NCBI RefSeq assembly: GCF_900187885.1
Contig: NZ_FYEK01000044.1
Coordinates: forward strand, 124,001 to 188,000
DNA from: Thermoflexus hugenholtzii JAD2
Lineage (GTDB): Bacteria; Chloroflexota; Anaerolineae; Thermoflexales; Thermoflexaceae
Direction: 5' to 3'
Length of the DNA stretch: 64,000 nt
Shown here: positions 1-8,445 of the stretch, piece after piece
Position numbering within the stretch: the first letter of the stretch is position 1
Layout of the letters: each line of letters begins with the position of its first letter
Program-made: the position numbers and the translations under genes
The notes under the pieces: generated by a model
What the model was told of the DNA's origin: nothing
Database searches by the model: none
What the model saw: only the letters and a program-made list of their open reading frames with translations

Positions 1-240
1 CGGGTGACCCCTGTGCTCTACCACGCCGGGGTCCACCGCTGGTTCCGGGCGGACGGGAAGGGCATGCCCCGGCGGATGCATGTGGTGGAGGCGGACGGCT
101 CGGGGCTGTGGGAGGTCCTGGGGGTGCAGGGGACCACCCGCTCCGAGCTGGGCCGGGCCTTCGGGAAGAAGGACTTCTTCCCCGACCAGGTGGATCTGAA
201 GGCCTATCCGATGGAGAAGACCCTCACCTTCACCCCATAA
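1..240 (+). CDS. C-terminal part of an unrecognised protein (truncated by window start)
   Basis: The frame is open from the first base and ends at TAA 238-240, so the start lies upstream of the window. About 79 residues are visible; they are mixed polar/aromatic (HRWFRADG, FGKKDFFPDQVD) with no signal peptide or membrane segment. I recognise no family. The next gene starts 25 bp downstream on the same strand, so the two may share a transcript. Confidence 0.45.
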   Translation, partial: RVTPVLYHAGVHRWFRADGKGMPRRMHVVEADGSGLWEVLGVQGTTRSELGRAFGKKDFFPDQVDLKAYPMEKTLTFTP

Positions 241-264
241 GCGAGAAGCGAGGGGAGGCGTGGG

Positions 265-513
265 ATGCGGAAGACCTGGATCCTGATCCTGGCGGCGGCG
301 CTGGCCCTGGCCCCGGGGGCCGGCGCCGCCCGGGCCGAGGGGGATGGCCTCAATCGAACCCGTGTGGGACTGAAACCCGGGCGCTGATGGGTATACTGGA
401 TCGAACGCGCGGGCTGGATCCCGCGGCGGCCTTTCGCGCGCCGCCTGGGGCGGGGCGGCCCGGCGATCCTGGAGGCCCTGCGGGAGGAGGCGCGGAAGCT
501 GATCGGAGGATGA
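265..513 (+). pseudogene. Broken small secreted-protein gene (signal peptide, then in-frame stop)
   Basis: ATG 265 follows a good ribosome binding site (GGGGAGG about 9 bases upstream) and encodes a clear signal peptide: RK, a Leu/Ala-rich core, then AGAARA. After about 27 residues the frame enters a CRISPR-repeat-like sequence (348-376) and stops at TGA 385-387. The same frame then continues without a stop to TGA 511-513 and encodes a helical tail (ILEALREEARKLIGG) that reads like real protein. The next gene starts at 515, tightly coupled. The simplest reading is one small secreted or membrane-associated protein interrupted by inserted or diverged sequence. I do not recognise the family. A 40-residue secreted peptide (265-387) is the alternative. 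Confidence 0.4.
347..376. repeat. CRISPR-repeat-like sequence, copy 1
   Basis: Thirty bases start GCCTCAATCGAACC and end GGGACTGAAAC. The GACTGAAAC end resembles the 3' end of many type I/III CRISPR repeats. A second sequence with the same first 14 bases lies at 778-808. No regularly spaced array is present, so this is a solitary repeat-like element. Confidence 0.4.
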
Positions 514-514
514 G

Positions 515-736
515 ATGGACGAGATCATCCAGGCGCTGGAAGATCTGAGCCTCGCCTTCTGTGTCTCCCAGCTTCGGTCGTGGGGCGTGCGGCCGGAGCC
601 TGCGGATATCCGGGCGGCCCTGCGGGATGGCCGGATCCGCGACATCTGCGGGACCTCTTGGATGATGCTGGCCGACTACCTGGAGCGGAACCCGGATGCG
701 ATCGAGCGGTTGCGCGCGCGCCTGACGCGGACGTGA
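515..736 (+). CDS. Small conserved-looking hypothetical protein (73 aa)
   Basis: ATG 515 follows GGAGG at the end of the preceding frame, with its stop overlapping the spacing, so translation looks coupled. The product is 73 residues, predicted helical, acidic at the N-terminus (MDEIIQALEDL) and basic at the end (ERLRARLTRT), with no membrane segment. I recognise no family. Codon use matches the surrounding genes. Two GC-rich inverted repeats follow the stop (740-772), but without a T-run. Confidence 0.5.
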   Translation: MDEIIQALEDLSLAFCVSQLRSWGVRPEPADIRAALRDGRIRDICGTSWMMLADYLERNPDAIERLRARLTRT

Positions 737-777
737 AGCCGACGTGTCGGCGCCGCTTTGCGCGGCGGCGGGATGTC

Positions 778-808
778 GCCTCAATCGAACCAACTTTAGG
801 ATTAGAAG
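778..808. repeat. CRISPR-repeat-like sequence, copy 2 (degenerate)
   Basis: It begins GCCTCAATCGAACC exactly as the copy at 347-376, then diverges to end GGATTAGAAG, which partly resembles the GGACTGAAAC end of copy 1. The copies are about 430 bp apart and flank the remnant gene and the 73-residue ORF. Confidence 0.35.
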
Positions 809-829
809 GAGTGAGGGCCCTTCTGCGCT

Positions 830-2044
830 TCAGCGATCCGACATCCGGTTCGCTCGAGGACGCGCCCGGCGGGCGTAAAGCCCAAGGCCCAGGACGATCA
901 GGGATGGAAAGCCTGCACCAGCCATCCAGACGCATGATCCCACCACCCCATCCCTCAAGGTGAGGCCCAGCATCATCCATCCTGTTCCCAGCATCAGGAA
1001 GAGGCCCGCGGCGATCAGCCAGCCGGATCCGCGGGAAGAGAAGACAGATCGCATCAAATATACGGCCAGGATGGCAAGCCCCACCGCAAGCGGCAGGTTT
1101 GCCAGCCAGAAGAACAGCGCACCCGGGTTGGCTTCGTAAGCCTCCGGATAGGCGCGTTCCGACCCGATCAGGGCCAGGGTCATCCCCAGCCAGGCCAGCC
1201 CCACGCTCCCTGTCCCCACCGCCAGGATACGCCCCACCTCCGCCTGCCGCATCAGCCCCAGATTCCATGCCCCCACCCCGCCTGCGCTCAGCGCCCCCGC
1301 TACGCTCAGCAACGCCAGCGCCCCCCACCATCCTATCTCCACACCCACCGCATAGGGATTCCGGTAGGCCGCCTCTTCGATCCGCCTCCCCATCAGCACC
1401 ACCACGGCCTGCACAGCGTCCACCCCCGCATCCACCCCTGCGATCAGCAAATAAGCGCCTACGATCCGTGCGATGGCCCGAAGCATCTCTCCCCTCCCAT
1501 CAGGAGGGAAGAGGATCCGCTCTACCCTCGTCCCCACCCCAATCCCCACCATCCAAAGGAGGGCCGGAAGCAACGCCAGCGCCCACGAGAGCCACCACCT
1601 CCCTCCCCTCTCCGCCCCCACCGGGGAGGAAGTGAGCAGCCCAAGCACAAAACCGATCATCGAGAGGAGCAACTCCACCATCCCCGGAACGTCCGGGTAC
1701 GATGAGAGCGCAAGGATGTATGGATCCATCCACCGCCGGATGAGCGGCTCCCACAGAAGGTCCAGAGCGCTCAGGAAGCAAACCCCACTCAGCGCCCACG
1801 CCGCATCCCCCGGGATGCGGGGGGATCCTCTCCAGGCCGCGCGCAGCAACGCCAATCCCACCAGGAGGCGCGCGATGTCCATGGAGAGAACCTCCTCCAC
1901 CCGGGCGGGCAGGACGGCCGGCGACCAGACCCACGGCGTCCGCCACAGCCGGGAAAGATCCGCTGCAAGCCGGATCAAGGCAGGCAGCAGCGCGAGGAGG
2001 ATCACCCTGAGGACAGAGGGCGAGGATCGAAAGACGCGCCGCAC
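830..2044 (-). CDS. Polytopic membrane protein of unknown function
   Basis: A 404-residue protein starting at GTG 2044. About nine to ten hydrophobic segments span its length (for example residues 14-30, 55-72, 125-160 and 205-235, and several near the C-terminus), and it ends in a basic tail (ARRARPRANRMSDR). It has no recognised catalytic motif and no signature of a transporter family I know. It is the last gene of a long run of minus-strand genes, about 100 bp beyond the DUF457-type hydrolase gene. A role in the envelope is only a guess from the neighbouring glycosyltransferases. Confidence 0.6.
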   Translation of the reverse strand: MRRVFRSSPSVLRVILLALLPALIRLAADLSRLWRTPWVWSPAVLPARVEEVLSMDIARLLVGLALLRAAWRGSPRIPGDAAWALSGVCFLSALDLLWEPLIRRWMDPYILALSSYPDVPGMVELLLSMIGFVLGLLTSSPVGAERGGRWWLSWALALLPALLWMVGIGVGTRVERILFPPDGRGEMLRAIARIVGAYLLIAGVDAGVDAVQAVVVLMGRRIEEAAYRNPYAVGVEIGWWGALALLSVAGALSAGGVGAWNLGLMRQAEVGRILAVGTGSVGLAWLGMTLALIGSERAYPEAYEANPGALFFWLANLPLAVGLAILAVYLMRSVFSSRGSGWLIAAGLFLMLGTGWMMLGLTLRDGVVGSCVWMAGAGFPSLIVLGLGLYARRARPRANRMSDR

Positions 2045-2143
2045 CGGAATCCCCTATAAGTTGTGCTCCCCAGCCCGGAAGCGCACCAGGGGAAAGCGGC
2101 CGGACCCACCTCTACGATACCACACGAGCGATTCGGGGAGGGT

Positions 2144-3103
2144 TTAGGGTTCGGGTTCCCCTTCCTCCTCAGGGGCCTCCGGGAGGCGAAGGGCGGGATG
2201 ACGACGGACAGCCCATATGAGCAGCGGCATCAGCAACCCCAGCAACGGGAAACCCGCCGGCAGATGCGGCGCCCCCGCGAAGCGATCCAGGTTCCACAGC
2301 ATCAGGATCAGGCTCAGCCAGACCACGCTGAAGTTGGGCCACGGATCCACACTCCGCATCCAGCGCAGCCCCGGGATCCGACGACGGGTGAAGGGCCAGA
2401 ACAGGTTGCTCCCCATCCACCCCAGCTGGTCCTCCAGGATGTGCAACGCATACCCCAGCCCCACCATCACCCCCGGCCACCACCCCCACCACATCCCCAC
2501 GCCCGTCCCCAGGGCAGCCGCCAGCACCAGCGAGTGGCTCCACGCCCGATGCCAGGGGAGGAACTCCACCCGCACCGCCTCCCCCTCCGGACAGAAAGCC
2601 AGCGAGGGGCCCGAGAAGATGTCCACCGTGATCTCCGGATCGTAGCCATATCGCACAGGGCTCGGAAGGGGACGGCGGGCCCGCCCTCCCGCTTCCTCGC
2701 CCCCCCGAATCGGCCGCCCGCCGGTGTTCACCACCGGGCCCACCTCGACCTCCACCGCCCCGCCCTCGAGGTCGAACCGCACCCGGTAGCGCCGCCAGGC
2801 GTCCGGCCCCAAGCGCAGGGTGTGCAGCATCAGGCGGACCGCCCGCCCCTCCCGTCGGGCCATCGCCACCGCCGCCACGATCCCCTCCGCGATGACCGCC
2901 GGATCCGGGGGATCCTCCTCAAAATCCACGGAGAGATCCGGTTGCTCCAACCACCGGGCGAGGCGGAAATCCAGGGCGTCCGGGAGCAGCGCGGCGATGC
3001 CGGCCAGGGCGGGCCAGATCGCCCCCCGGGCCGCCGCCTGCACCACCTCGGGGAAAAACGTGGCCGCGGCAAGGGCGGAGATGAAGTGGGTGAAGCCCTT
3101 CAT
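2144..3103 (-). CDS. Membrane-bound metal-dependent hydrolase, DUF457/YdjM type
   Basis: A 319-residue protein. The N-terminus has the family layout: KGFTHF, a hydrophobic stretch, then LPDALDF. The C-terminal half carries HRAWSHSLVLA and a later HILEDQLGWMGSNLFWPF, matching the conserved His/Asp motifs (H..SH and HxxxD/E) of the YdjM family of inner-membrane hydrolases, followed by hydrophobic helices. Between these halves sits an extra domain of about 110 residues, charged and beta-rich, that ordinary family members lack. I chose ATG 3103 because homology starts at MKGF; an upstream ATG at 3136 would add 11 residues, and neither has a strong ribosome binding site. The substrate is unknown. 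Confidence 0.65.
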   Translation of the reverse strand: MKGFTHFISALAAATFFPEVVQAAARGAIWPALAGIAALLPDALDFRLARWLEQPDLSVDFEEDPPDPAVIAEGIVAAVAMARREGRAVRLMLHTLRLGPDAWRRYRVRFDLEGGAVEVEVGPVVNTGGRPIRGGEEAGGRARRPLPSPVRYGYDPEITVDIFSGPSLAFCPEGEAVRVEFLPWHRAWSHSLVLAAALGTGVGMWWGWWPGVMVGLGYALHILEDQLGWMGSNLFWPFTRRRIPGLRWMRSVDPWPNFSVVWLSLILMLWNLDRFAGAPHLPAGFPLLGLLMPLLIWAVRRHPALRLPEAPEEEGEPEP

Positions 3104-3374
3104 CGAGGCATCCCGTGCGGCGCGCTCTATCATGATGATAGCCGGCTGGCTGCGCCCTCCCCTTCCCCCGCGTTGTCGCATGCCGAATTGCCGATAACCG
3201 GACTGGGCGTTCCGGGGAAGGTGGCAGGGCAGGCGGCCCGGTCGGCGCATTCCCGCAGCCGGGGGCGGAGTTCTCCAGGTGGGGTAACAGGCCTGGGGGC
3301 CGGGTTTCTTTGCCTCGCCCGCTTCCGGTGCGTCGGCTATGGCTGGCTGGACGGGGAGAGGGGGAGCCGTTGTC

Positions 3375-4589
3375 CTACTGCTGAAGAAGGGGGCGGACGA
3401 GGGCCTCAAGGGGCGCCAGGGTCTGTTCCCAGTCGTAACGGGCGACGGCCAGGCGGCGCGCCGCCTCCCCCAGCTGCCGGCGACGGGCTTCATCCGTGGC
3501 TAAGGCGATCATCGCCTCGGCGAACGCCTCCCCGTCGGCCAGCCACACGTGCTCCTGATCCCGCACCGTTAGCCCCTCGCACCCCATCGGGGTGCTGACG
3601 ATGGCCCTCCCCATCGCCATGGCCTCCAAGACCTTGAGGCGGGTCCCCCCGCCGGCCCGCAGGGGCGCCACATAGACCGTCGCGGCGGCCAGATACGGCC
3701 GCACATCGGGCACTTCCCCGACCACCTCCACGCCCGGGATCTCCCCCAGGGCGCGCACCGCCGGAGCCGGGCGCCGGCCGACCAGGAACAGGCGCGCCGC
3801 GGGGAGGACCGCTCGCACCCGAGGCCAGACGGCCCGGGCCAGCCAGAGGGCCGCGTCGATGTTCGGCCGGTAGTCCATCGACCCGGTGAACACGAAGGCC
3901 GGCTCCGGGAGCGGAGCCGGCGGGACGGCCTCGGGCCGGAAGAACGCGGTGTCCACCCCATTGGGCGCCACTACCGGCATGCGGGCCATCCCCAGGGCAT
4001 GGAGATCCCGGGCGTCGGGCTCCGAGACCGCGATCACCGCGTCCACGCCGCGCACCACCCAGGCCTCATAGCGGCGGAGCCGCCGGGCCTGGATCCCCGA
4101 ATAGAGCGCCCCGATCCACCGCCGCGGATCCCGCTGATCCGCTCGGAACAACCGTTCCTGCAGCCGGTATTCGGCGTTCAGCTCGTCCAGGAGGAGGAAG
4201 GGGCGGGATCCCGGCGGGCGCGCGAGCATCTCCTCCACCGCCCAGGCCATCTCCAGCCCCTCGATGAGGATGAGGTCGACCGGGCCCCGGGCCAGGAGCT
4301 CCTCCAACCCTTCCACCAAGGCGCGGGTCCGATAACGAAAGGCGAGATCGGGCCGCGAGGAGGTCAGCAGCTGGCGCAGCCGGACCGAGAGGGGACGCGG
4401 GCGCCAGGGGAACAGCCGGATCTCGTGGGCCAGGGCCTGCCAGGAGGGCGGCGGCGGCCCGGGTCGCTCCGAGAGGGCGAGCACGACCACCGGTCCCAGC
4501 CGGGCCAGCCGACGCAACACGTGGAAGGCCCGGATGGAACCTCCCTTGTTGGGGGGATCCGGGAGCTCGGGGGCCAGGAACAGGATCAC
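3375..4589 (-). CDS. Glycosyltransferase family 4 (GT-B)
   Basis: A 404-residue protein starting at GTG 4589. The N-terminal Rossmann half opens with LFLAPELPDPPNKGGSIRAF, the glycine loop of GT4 acceptor-binding domains. The C-terminal donor half contains APNGVDTAFF, VFTGSMDYRPN and GGTRLKVLEAMAMGRAIVSTP, the nucleotide-sugar-binding region. The sequence resembles the PEP-CTERM/exopolysaccharide Stp1-type sugar transferases, but the substrate cannot be read from it. It lies 62 bp beyond another GT4 gene on the same strand, and a palindromic repeat occupies that gap, so the pair probably works in one envelope or exopolysaccharide pathway. Confidence 0.85.
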   Translation of the reverse strand: MILFLAPELPDPPNKGGSIRAFHVLRRLARLGPVVVLALSERPGPPPPSWQALAHEIRLFPWRPRPLSVRLRQLLTSSRPDLAFRYRTRALVEGLEELLARGPVDLILIEGLEMAWAVEEMLARPPGSRPFLLLDELNAEYRLQERLFRADQRDPRRWIGALYSGIQARRLRRYEAWVVRGVDAVIAVSEPDARDLHALGMARMPVVAPNGVDTAFFRPEAVPPAPLPEPAFVFTGSMDYRPNIDAALWLARAVWPRVRAVLPAARLFLVGRRPAPAVRALGEIPGVEVVGEVPDVRPYLAAATVYVAPLRAGGGTRLKVLEAMAMGRAIVSTPMGCEGLTVRDQEHVWLADGEAFAEAMIALATDEARRRQLGEAARRLAVARYDWEQTLAPLEALVRPLLQQ

Positions 4590-4605
4590 GCGGTGCCCTC
4601 GATCC

Positions 4606-4640
4606 TGAGCAAAAGGGAGTCGCGGCTGAAGCCGCTCCTC
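4606..4640. repeat. Dispersed palindromic repeat (REP-like), single copy
   Basis: It contains GTCGCGGCTGAAGCCGCTCC, whose reverse complement matches the core of the repeats at 63090-63370 (GGAGCGGCTT-AGCCGCGAC). It sits between two glycosyltransferase genes and can form a GCGGCT/AGCCGC hairpin. Confidence 0.6.
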
Positions 4641-4651
4641 CCGGATGATGC

Positions 4652-5770
4652 TTAACGGCCGAGGACGCGGCGGTAAACCGCCCAGGTCTCGGCGGCGGCG
4701 CGGTCCCAGGAGAAGGCGGCGGACCGCTCCAGCCCCTGGCGGCGCATCCGCTCCCGCTGCGCCGCGTCCTCTAAGAGCGCCTCCATGGCTTCGGCCCAGC
4801 GCGCTTCATCTTCGGCGGGCAGGACCATCCCCGCCTCCCCCACCACCTCGGGCAGCGCCCCCCGGTCGCTGACCACCACCGGGGTGCCGCAGGCCATAGC
4901 CTCCAGGGCCGGCAGGCCGAAGCCTTCATACAGCGAGGGGAAGGCCAGGAAGGCCGCCCCGTTATAGAGGACCGCCAGGGTTTGATCGTCCGGCCCCTCG
5001 ATCCAGCGCAGATGATCGGCGATGTGCAGGCGGTGGGGCCATTCCAGGATCTCCTGATACAGCCAGCCCCGCCGGCCGGCCAGCACCAGGGGCGGGGCAT
5101 TCGGGCGGCGCTCCCGCAGCCGGGCATACGCCCGCAACAGCATCGGGATGTTCTTCCGGGGCTCCCACGCCCCCACGAACAGTATATATCCCGGCTCCAG
5201 GCCCAGACGCCCCAGAGTCTCCCGCACCTGTTCCGGGGGGAGCGGGCGGCACACGGCGCTGGCCCCCTCGTAGATCACCGTGATCCGGTCCTCCGGAACC
5301 CCCAGGTGAGCGATGAGATCCGCCCGGGTGGTCTGAGAGACGGCGATGATGTGATCGGCCACGGCCGCCGCCCGCTCGATCTGTCCGGCGTAATAGCGTC
5401 GGCTCTCCGCGGTCATGAAGTCCGGATACTTCAGGAAATGTAGGTCGTGGATGGTGATGACCTTCCGGAAAGGCCCGGAGAACGGGGGGATGAAGTCCGG
5501 GCTGTGGAGCAGGGCCACCCGCCGCAGGCCCACCTCCAGCGGCCACACGCGCTGCTCCCAGCGATGATGCGGAGGGGTCCAGGCATGGGCGACCCGCACC
5601 TGAGGCCCAGCGGCCCAGGTGTTGGGGTCCTTACGGCTCTGGAAGATCACCAGGCGGACGTCGGGGTCGTGGATGACTTGGGGGAGTCGGGCGGCCAGCT
5701 CCAGGATGTAACGGGCGATGCCTTCCCGTCGATACGCCAGCAACCGAGCGTCCAATCCAATCCGTATCAT
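4652..5770 (-). CDS. Glycosyltransferase family 4 (mannosyltransferase-like)
   Basis: A 372-residue protein. ATG 5770 overlaps the TGA of the upstream sensor gene by four bases (ATGA), which decides the start. The N-terminus IGLDARLLAYRREGIARYI is the classic opening of GT4 mannosyl/rhamnosyl transferases. Later motifs are IVVSQTT-type linker residues, LFVGAWEPRKNIPMLL and EGFGLPALEAMACGTPVVVS, with the EX7E pair that contacts the nucleotide sugar. It acts at the cytoplasmic face on a lipid-linked or polysaccharide acceptor; the sugar cannot be told. Translational coupling to the HTH sensor gene suggests coordinated expression. Confidence 0.88.
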   Translation of the reverse strand: MIRIGLDARLLAYRREGIARYILELAARLPQVIHDPDVRLVIFQSRKDPNTWAAGPQVRVAHAWTPPHHRWEQRVWPLEVGLRRVALLHSPDFIPPFSGPFRKVITIHDLHFLKYPDFMTAESRRYYAGQIERAAAVADHIIAVSQTTRADLIAHLGVPEDRITVIYEGASAVCRPLPPEQVRETLGRLGLEPGYILFVGAWEPRKNIPMLLRAYARLRERRPNAPPLVLAGRRGWLYQEILEWPHRLHIADHLRWIEGPDDQTLAVLYNGAAFLAFPSLYEGFGLPALEAMACGTPVVVSDRGALPEVVGEAGMVLPAEDEARWAEAMEALLEDAAQRERMRRQGLERSAAFSWDRAAAETWAVYRRVLGR

Positions 5771-7701
5771 CGGGGCGCTCCATCCTCCTCCGGTGGGATC
5801 TCCCGGCCTCCGCCCCGGGCCGGATGCGGCGCGCGCGGGGGCAGGGAGGGCTCTTCCTCCGTCGAGCGGGCAGCCCGGCGTTCCATCTCCGCCAGGACCA
5901 TGGCCACCGCCTCGATGGCCGCCCGCTGCTTGCGGTAGAGGTCCGACTCGCTCAGGGCCAGGCGCTGGGCGATCTCGCGGACCTTGCGACCTTGAAGGAA
6001 CCGCAGCTCCAGCAGGTTGTAGAGCAGCCACTCCGGCGCTGTCAATTTCCGCTCGCCATCCGGGCGGAGCCGCTCGATGGCCTCGGCCAGCACGGCCCGC
6101 AGGGCGCGGATGGGGTTGCCGTCGTGGGCCTCCATCGCCTGCTGCACCACCCGCAGCTGCAACAGGGGGCTCTGGAGCAGCCGGGGACCACCCCAGTAGT
6201 GCGCCAGGGCGTCCCGGACCCAGGTGATGAACTCTGGATGTTCGATGAGAGAGCGGGCAGAAGGCTCCCCCTCCGCCCATCGCAGGCGGCGGGCCTCCTC
6301 GGCCACCTGTTCCAGGGCCTGCAGCGCCCGCTCCTGGATCAGCCGGTCCTCCAGGGCGGCGGCGGCCCGGGCGATCCAGACGGGGAGGACCTCGTGGAGG
6401 ACCTCCGGGGAGACCTCGCTGGGCGGAGCGGCCACGGCGATGGCCCCCAGGAGGATCCCTTCCGCCCGGCTCCGCAGGGGCCACACCCAGAAGCCGTCCG
6501 TCCGCACCGGCCCGTTCGAGGAGGGCTCCACCTCCGCCAGAGTGGCCTCGATGGAGGCATGCGCGATGTCGCCGAAGGCGGCCACCGGCTCGATCCCCTC
6601 CGGGGTGCGACGCACCACGAACCCGGTGGGCGAGCGGAGGGTCTCGCAGATCAGGGCCAGGATCCCCTCCAGGAACTGTCGCAGATCCCGGGCGGTGATC
6701 ATCGCCTCGCTCAGCCGGCGCATCCGCGCCAGCTCCGAGACGTCCCGCCGCAGGAACAGCCACTCGAAAAGGGGGCGGATCCCGTCGCTCAACAGCTCAT
6801 AGCTCACGATGGTCCCCACCGCCGCCAAGGGGAGGAGAAGCGCCAGGGGCAGCCCCAGGGCGTGGCTCAGCCGGCTGACCCCGAACATCACCAGGGCCAC
6901 CAGGGTGGCCAGGACCGGCCCGCGCAGCAGGTAGGTGATCCAGCGCTGCTTGACCACCCGATCCGGCACCAGCACATCCACATAGGCGACGGCGTAGACC
7001 ATACCGAACAGCATCGTCCCGATGAACAGGTTGCTGATCCCCACCATCCCCCAGAAGACCAGGGGGTAAGCCGGGAGGGTCCGCCCGGCCAGAAGCAGAT
7101 AGGGGAAGACCCCGACAGCGGGGGCGATCATCGTGAGGGCCAGGTAGGTCATCCGCCGCCGATGGGTGGAGATCAGCGTCCGTTGCCGGACCCGCCAGGC
7201 GTTCACGATCCCCCAGCCCACCCCTCCGATGAAGTAGATCAAAAAGAGGGGAAAGAGGGGGCCCGCCCACAGATGGAAGGCCCGGCCATCCGCCGTCCCG
7301 TCGTGAACCAGGAGATCGCTCGACAGGGCGAGCAGAAACCAGAGGAAGGCCAGGGCGTAGGCCCCTCGGACCGCCCAGCGGCGCCACGGGGAGAAGGAGC
7401 CGGTCCGCTCCAGCAAGGCGTCGGTCAGATGCGCATAGGCCGCCGGGGCGATAGCGATGCCCAGCCATTGCAGCCGGAGCCACGGCTCCGCGGACCGGGG
7501 ATCGGCCACGAAGAAGAGGACCAGATCGCCCAGGTAGACGATAGAGACCGAGGCCAGCAGCCACGCCGCCCCCCGGGCGCTCCGGCTCTGGAAGTAATAA
7601 GCGAGCAGGTAGACCAGCAGGGAGAAGGCGGCGATGAGCAGCGCGGCGACGATGACGAAGTTGATCTGGATGATCAGGTCGAGCGGATCTGTTCGAGCCA
7701 T
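5767..7701 (-). CDS. Membrane sensor with 7TM-like N-terminus, GAF-like domain and C-terminal HTH
   Basis: A 644-residue protein. Residues 8-290 contain about eight hydrophobic helices in the pattern of the N-terminal 7TM region of some histidine kinases. Residues 315-470 look like a GAF-type sensor domain (RDLRQFLEGILALICETL, then beta-rich). There is no histidine phosphoacceptor box and no HATPase motif. Instead the C-terminus (about 570-620) has APEWLLYNLLELRFLQGRKVREIAQRL-type helix-turn-helix sequence followed by ALSESDLYRKQRAAIE, then a Pro-rich basic tail. It is probably a one-component membrane-bound transcription regulator. It overlaps the upstream hydrolase gene by 28 bp and the downstream glycosyltransferase by 4 bp. 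Confidence 0.6.
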   Translation of the reverse strand: MARTDPLDLIIQINFVIVAALLIAAFSLLVYLLAYYFQSRSARGAAWLLASVSIVYLGDLVLFFVADPRSAEPWLRLQWLGIAIAPAAYAHLTDALLERTGSFSPWRRWAVRGAYALAFLWFLLALSSDLLVHDGTADGRAFHLWAGPLFPLFLIYFIGGVGWGIVNAWRVRQRTLISTHRRRMTYLALTMIAPAVGVFPYLLLAGRTLPAYPLVFWGMVGISNLFIGTMLFGMVYAVAYVDVLVPDRVVKQRWITYLLRGPVLATLVALVMFGVSRLSHALGLPLALLLPLAAVGTIVSYELLSDGIRPLFEWLFLRRDVSELARMRRLSEAMITARDLRQFLEGILALICETLRSPTGFVVRRTPEGIEPVAAFGDIAHASIEATLAEVEPSSNGPVRTDGFWVWPLRSRAEGILLGAIAVAAPPSEVSPEVLHEVLPVWIARAAAALEDRLIQERALQALEQVAEEARRLRWAEGEPSARSLIEHPEFITWVRDALAHYWGGPRLLQSPLLQLRVVQQAMEAHDGNPIRALRAVLAEAIERLRPDGERKLTAPEWLLYNLLELRFLQGRKVREIAQRLALSESDLYRKQRAAIEAVAMVLAEMERRAARSTEEEPSLPPRAPHPARGGGREIPPEEDGAPR

Positions 7702-8402
7702 CGCTGGATACGCTGGATCATCACCCGGCGCCGGCCGGTGTAGCGGTGATCTCCTCCATCGATGAGGGCCAGGTCGGTGTTCAGCCCGGCCCGGTGATGA
7801 AGGGCCAGGCTGTGGCGGTGATGCACCACCGGGTCCGCGGTCCCGTGGACGATGAGGAGCGGCCGCGGGGAGAGCCGATCGACCACCTCCACCGGCTGAA
7901 GCCCTTCGGCGCAGGCCCGCAGGTCCTCCCGCAGGCGCTCCACCGTCATCCCCTGCATGAAGCGGACCCAGTCGGCGAGCATCGCCTCATCCGGCGTCCA
8001 GGCCCGCAGGTCGCTCACCGTAGAGAGCGTGATCAGCGCGAAGGGGCGGGGGTCCTGGGCCGCGGCGAGCACCGCGGCCCAGCCCCCGATGCTGTATCCC
8101 AGCAGGACCAGACGATGGGGGTCCACCGCCGGCTGGGCCAGGGCCCAATCGACGGCGGCCCGGACATCCTCCACCAGGGTGGTGAGGCGGTAGGGGCCTT
8201 CGCTTCCCCAGCATCCCCGATAGTGGAAGACCAGGATGTTCCACCCCGCATCCCGGAGGGCGTCGGCTAGGTCCAGGTTGAGCTCCACGCCGGCGATGCC
8301 GTGGGCCATCACCAGCGTAGGGTGAGGTCCCTCCCCATCCGCCCGGTAGAAGCGCCCGAGCAGCCGATACCCGTTGCTCTCGAAGATCACGCCGCTCAGC
8401 AT
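7674..8402 (-). CDS. Alpha/beta hydrolase (serine esterase/peptidase-like)
   Basis: A 242-residue cytoplasmic protein with a complete alpha/beta-hydrolase triad: Ser104 in the nucleophile elbow GYSIGG, Asp190 in HGTADPVV and His219 in GGDHRY. The oxyanion region is AHGIAGV near residue 34. Size and layout match small esterases or the dienelactone-hydrolase/S9-like group; the substrate is not predictable. It has no signal peptide. It lies 43 bp downstream of the P5C dehydrogenase gene and overlaps the next gene by 28 bp, so it is probably part of one transcript. Confidence 0.8.
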   Translation of the reverse strand: MLSGVIFESNGYRLLGRFYRADGEGPHPTLVMAHGIAGVELNLDLADALRDAGWNILVFHYRGCWGSEGPYRLTTLVEDVRAAVDWALAQPAVDPHRLVLLGYSIGGWAAVLAAAQDPRPFALITLSTVSDLRAWTPDEAMLADWVRFMQGMTVERLREDLRACAEGLQPVEVVDRLSPRPLLIVHGTADPVVHHRHSLALHHRAGLNTDLALIDGGDHRYTGRRRVMIQRIQRWLEQIRST

Positions 8403-8445
8403 CGCCGGCCGCGTCCCTCCGGGAAGTTCCGGCCGCCGGGGCCGG

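Noticed and set aside
385-387. A second Sec codon in the frame 265-513
   Set aside because: No Cys/Sec redox context, and the stop lies just after the repeat-like sequence; disruption explains it better.
347-808. A CRISPR array
   Set aside because: Only two dissimilar repeat-like copies 430 bp apart, no regular spacing, no cas genes in the window.
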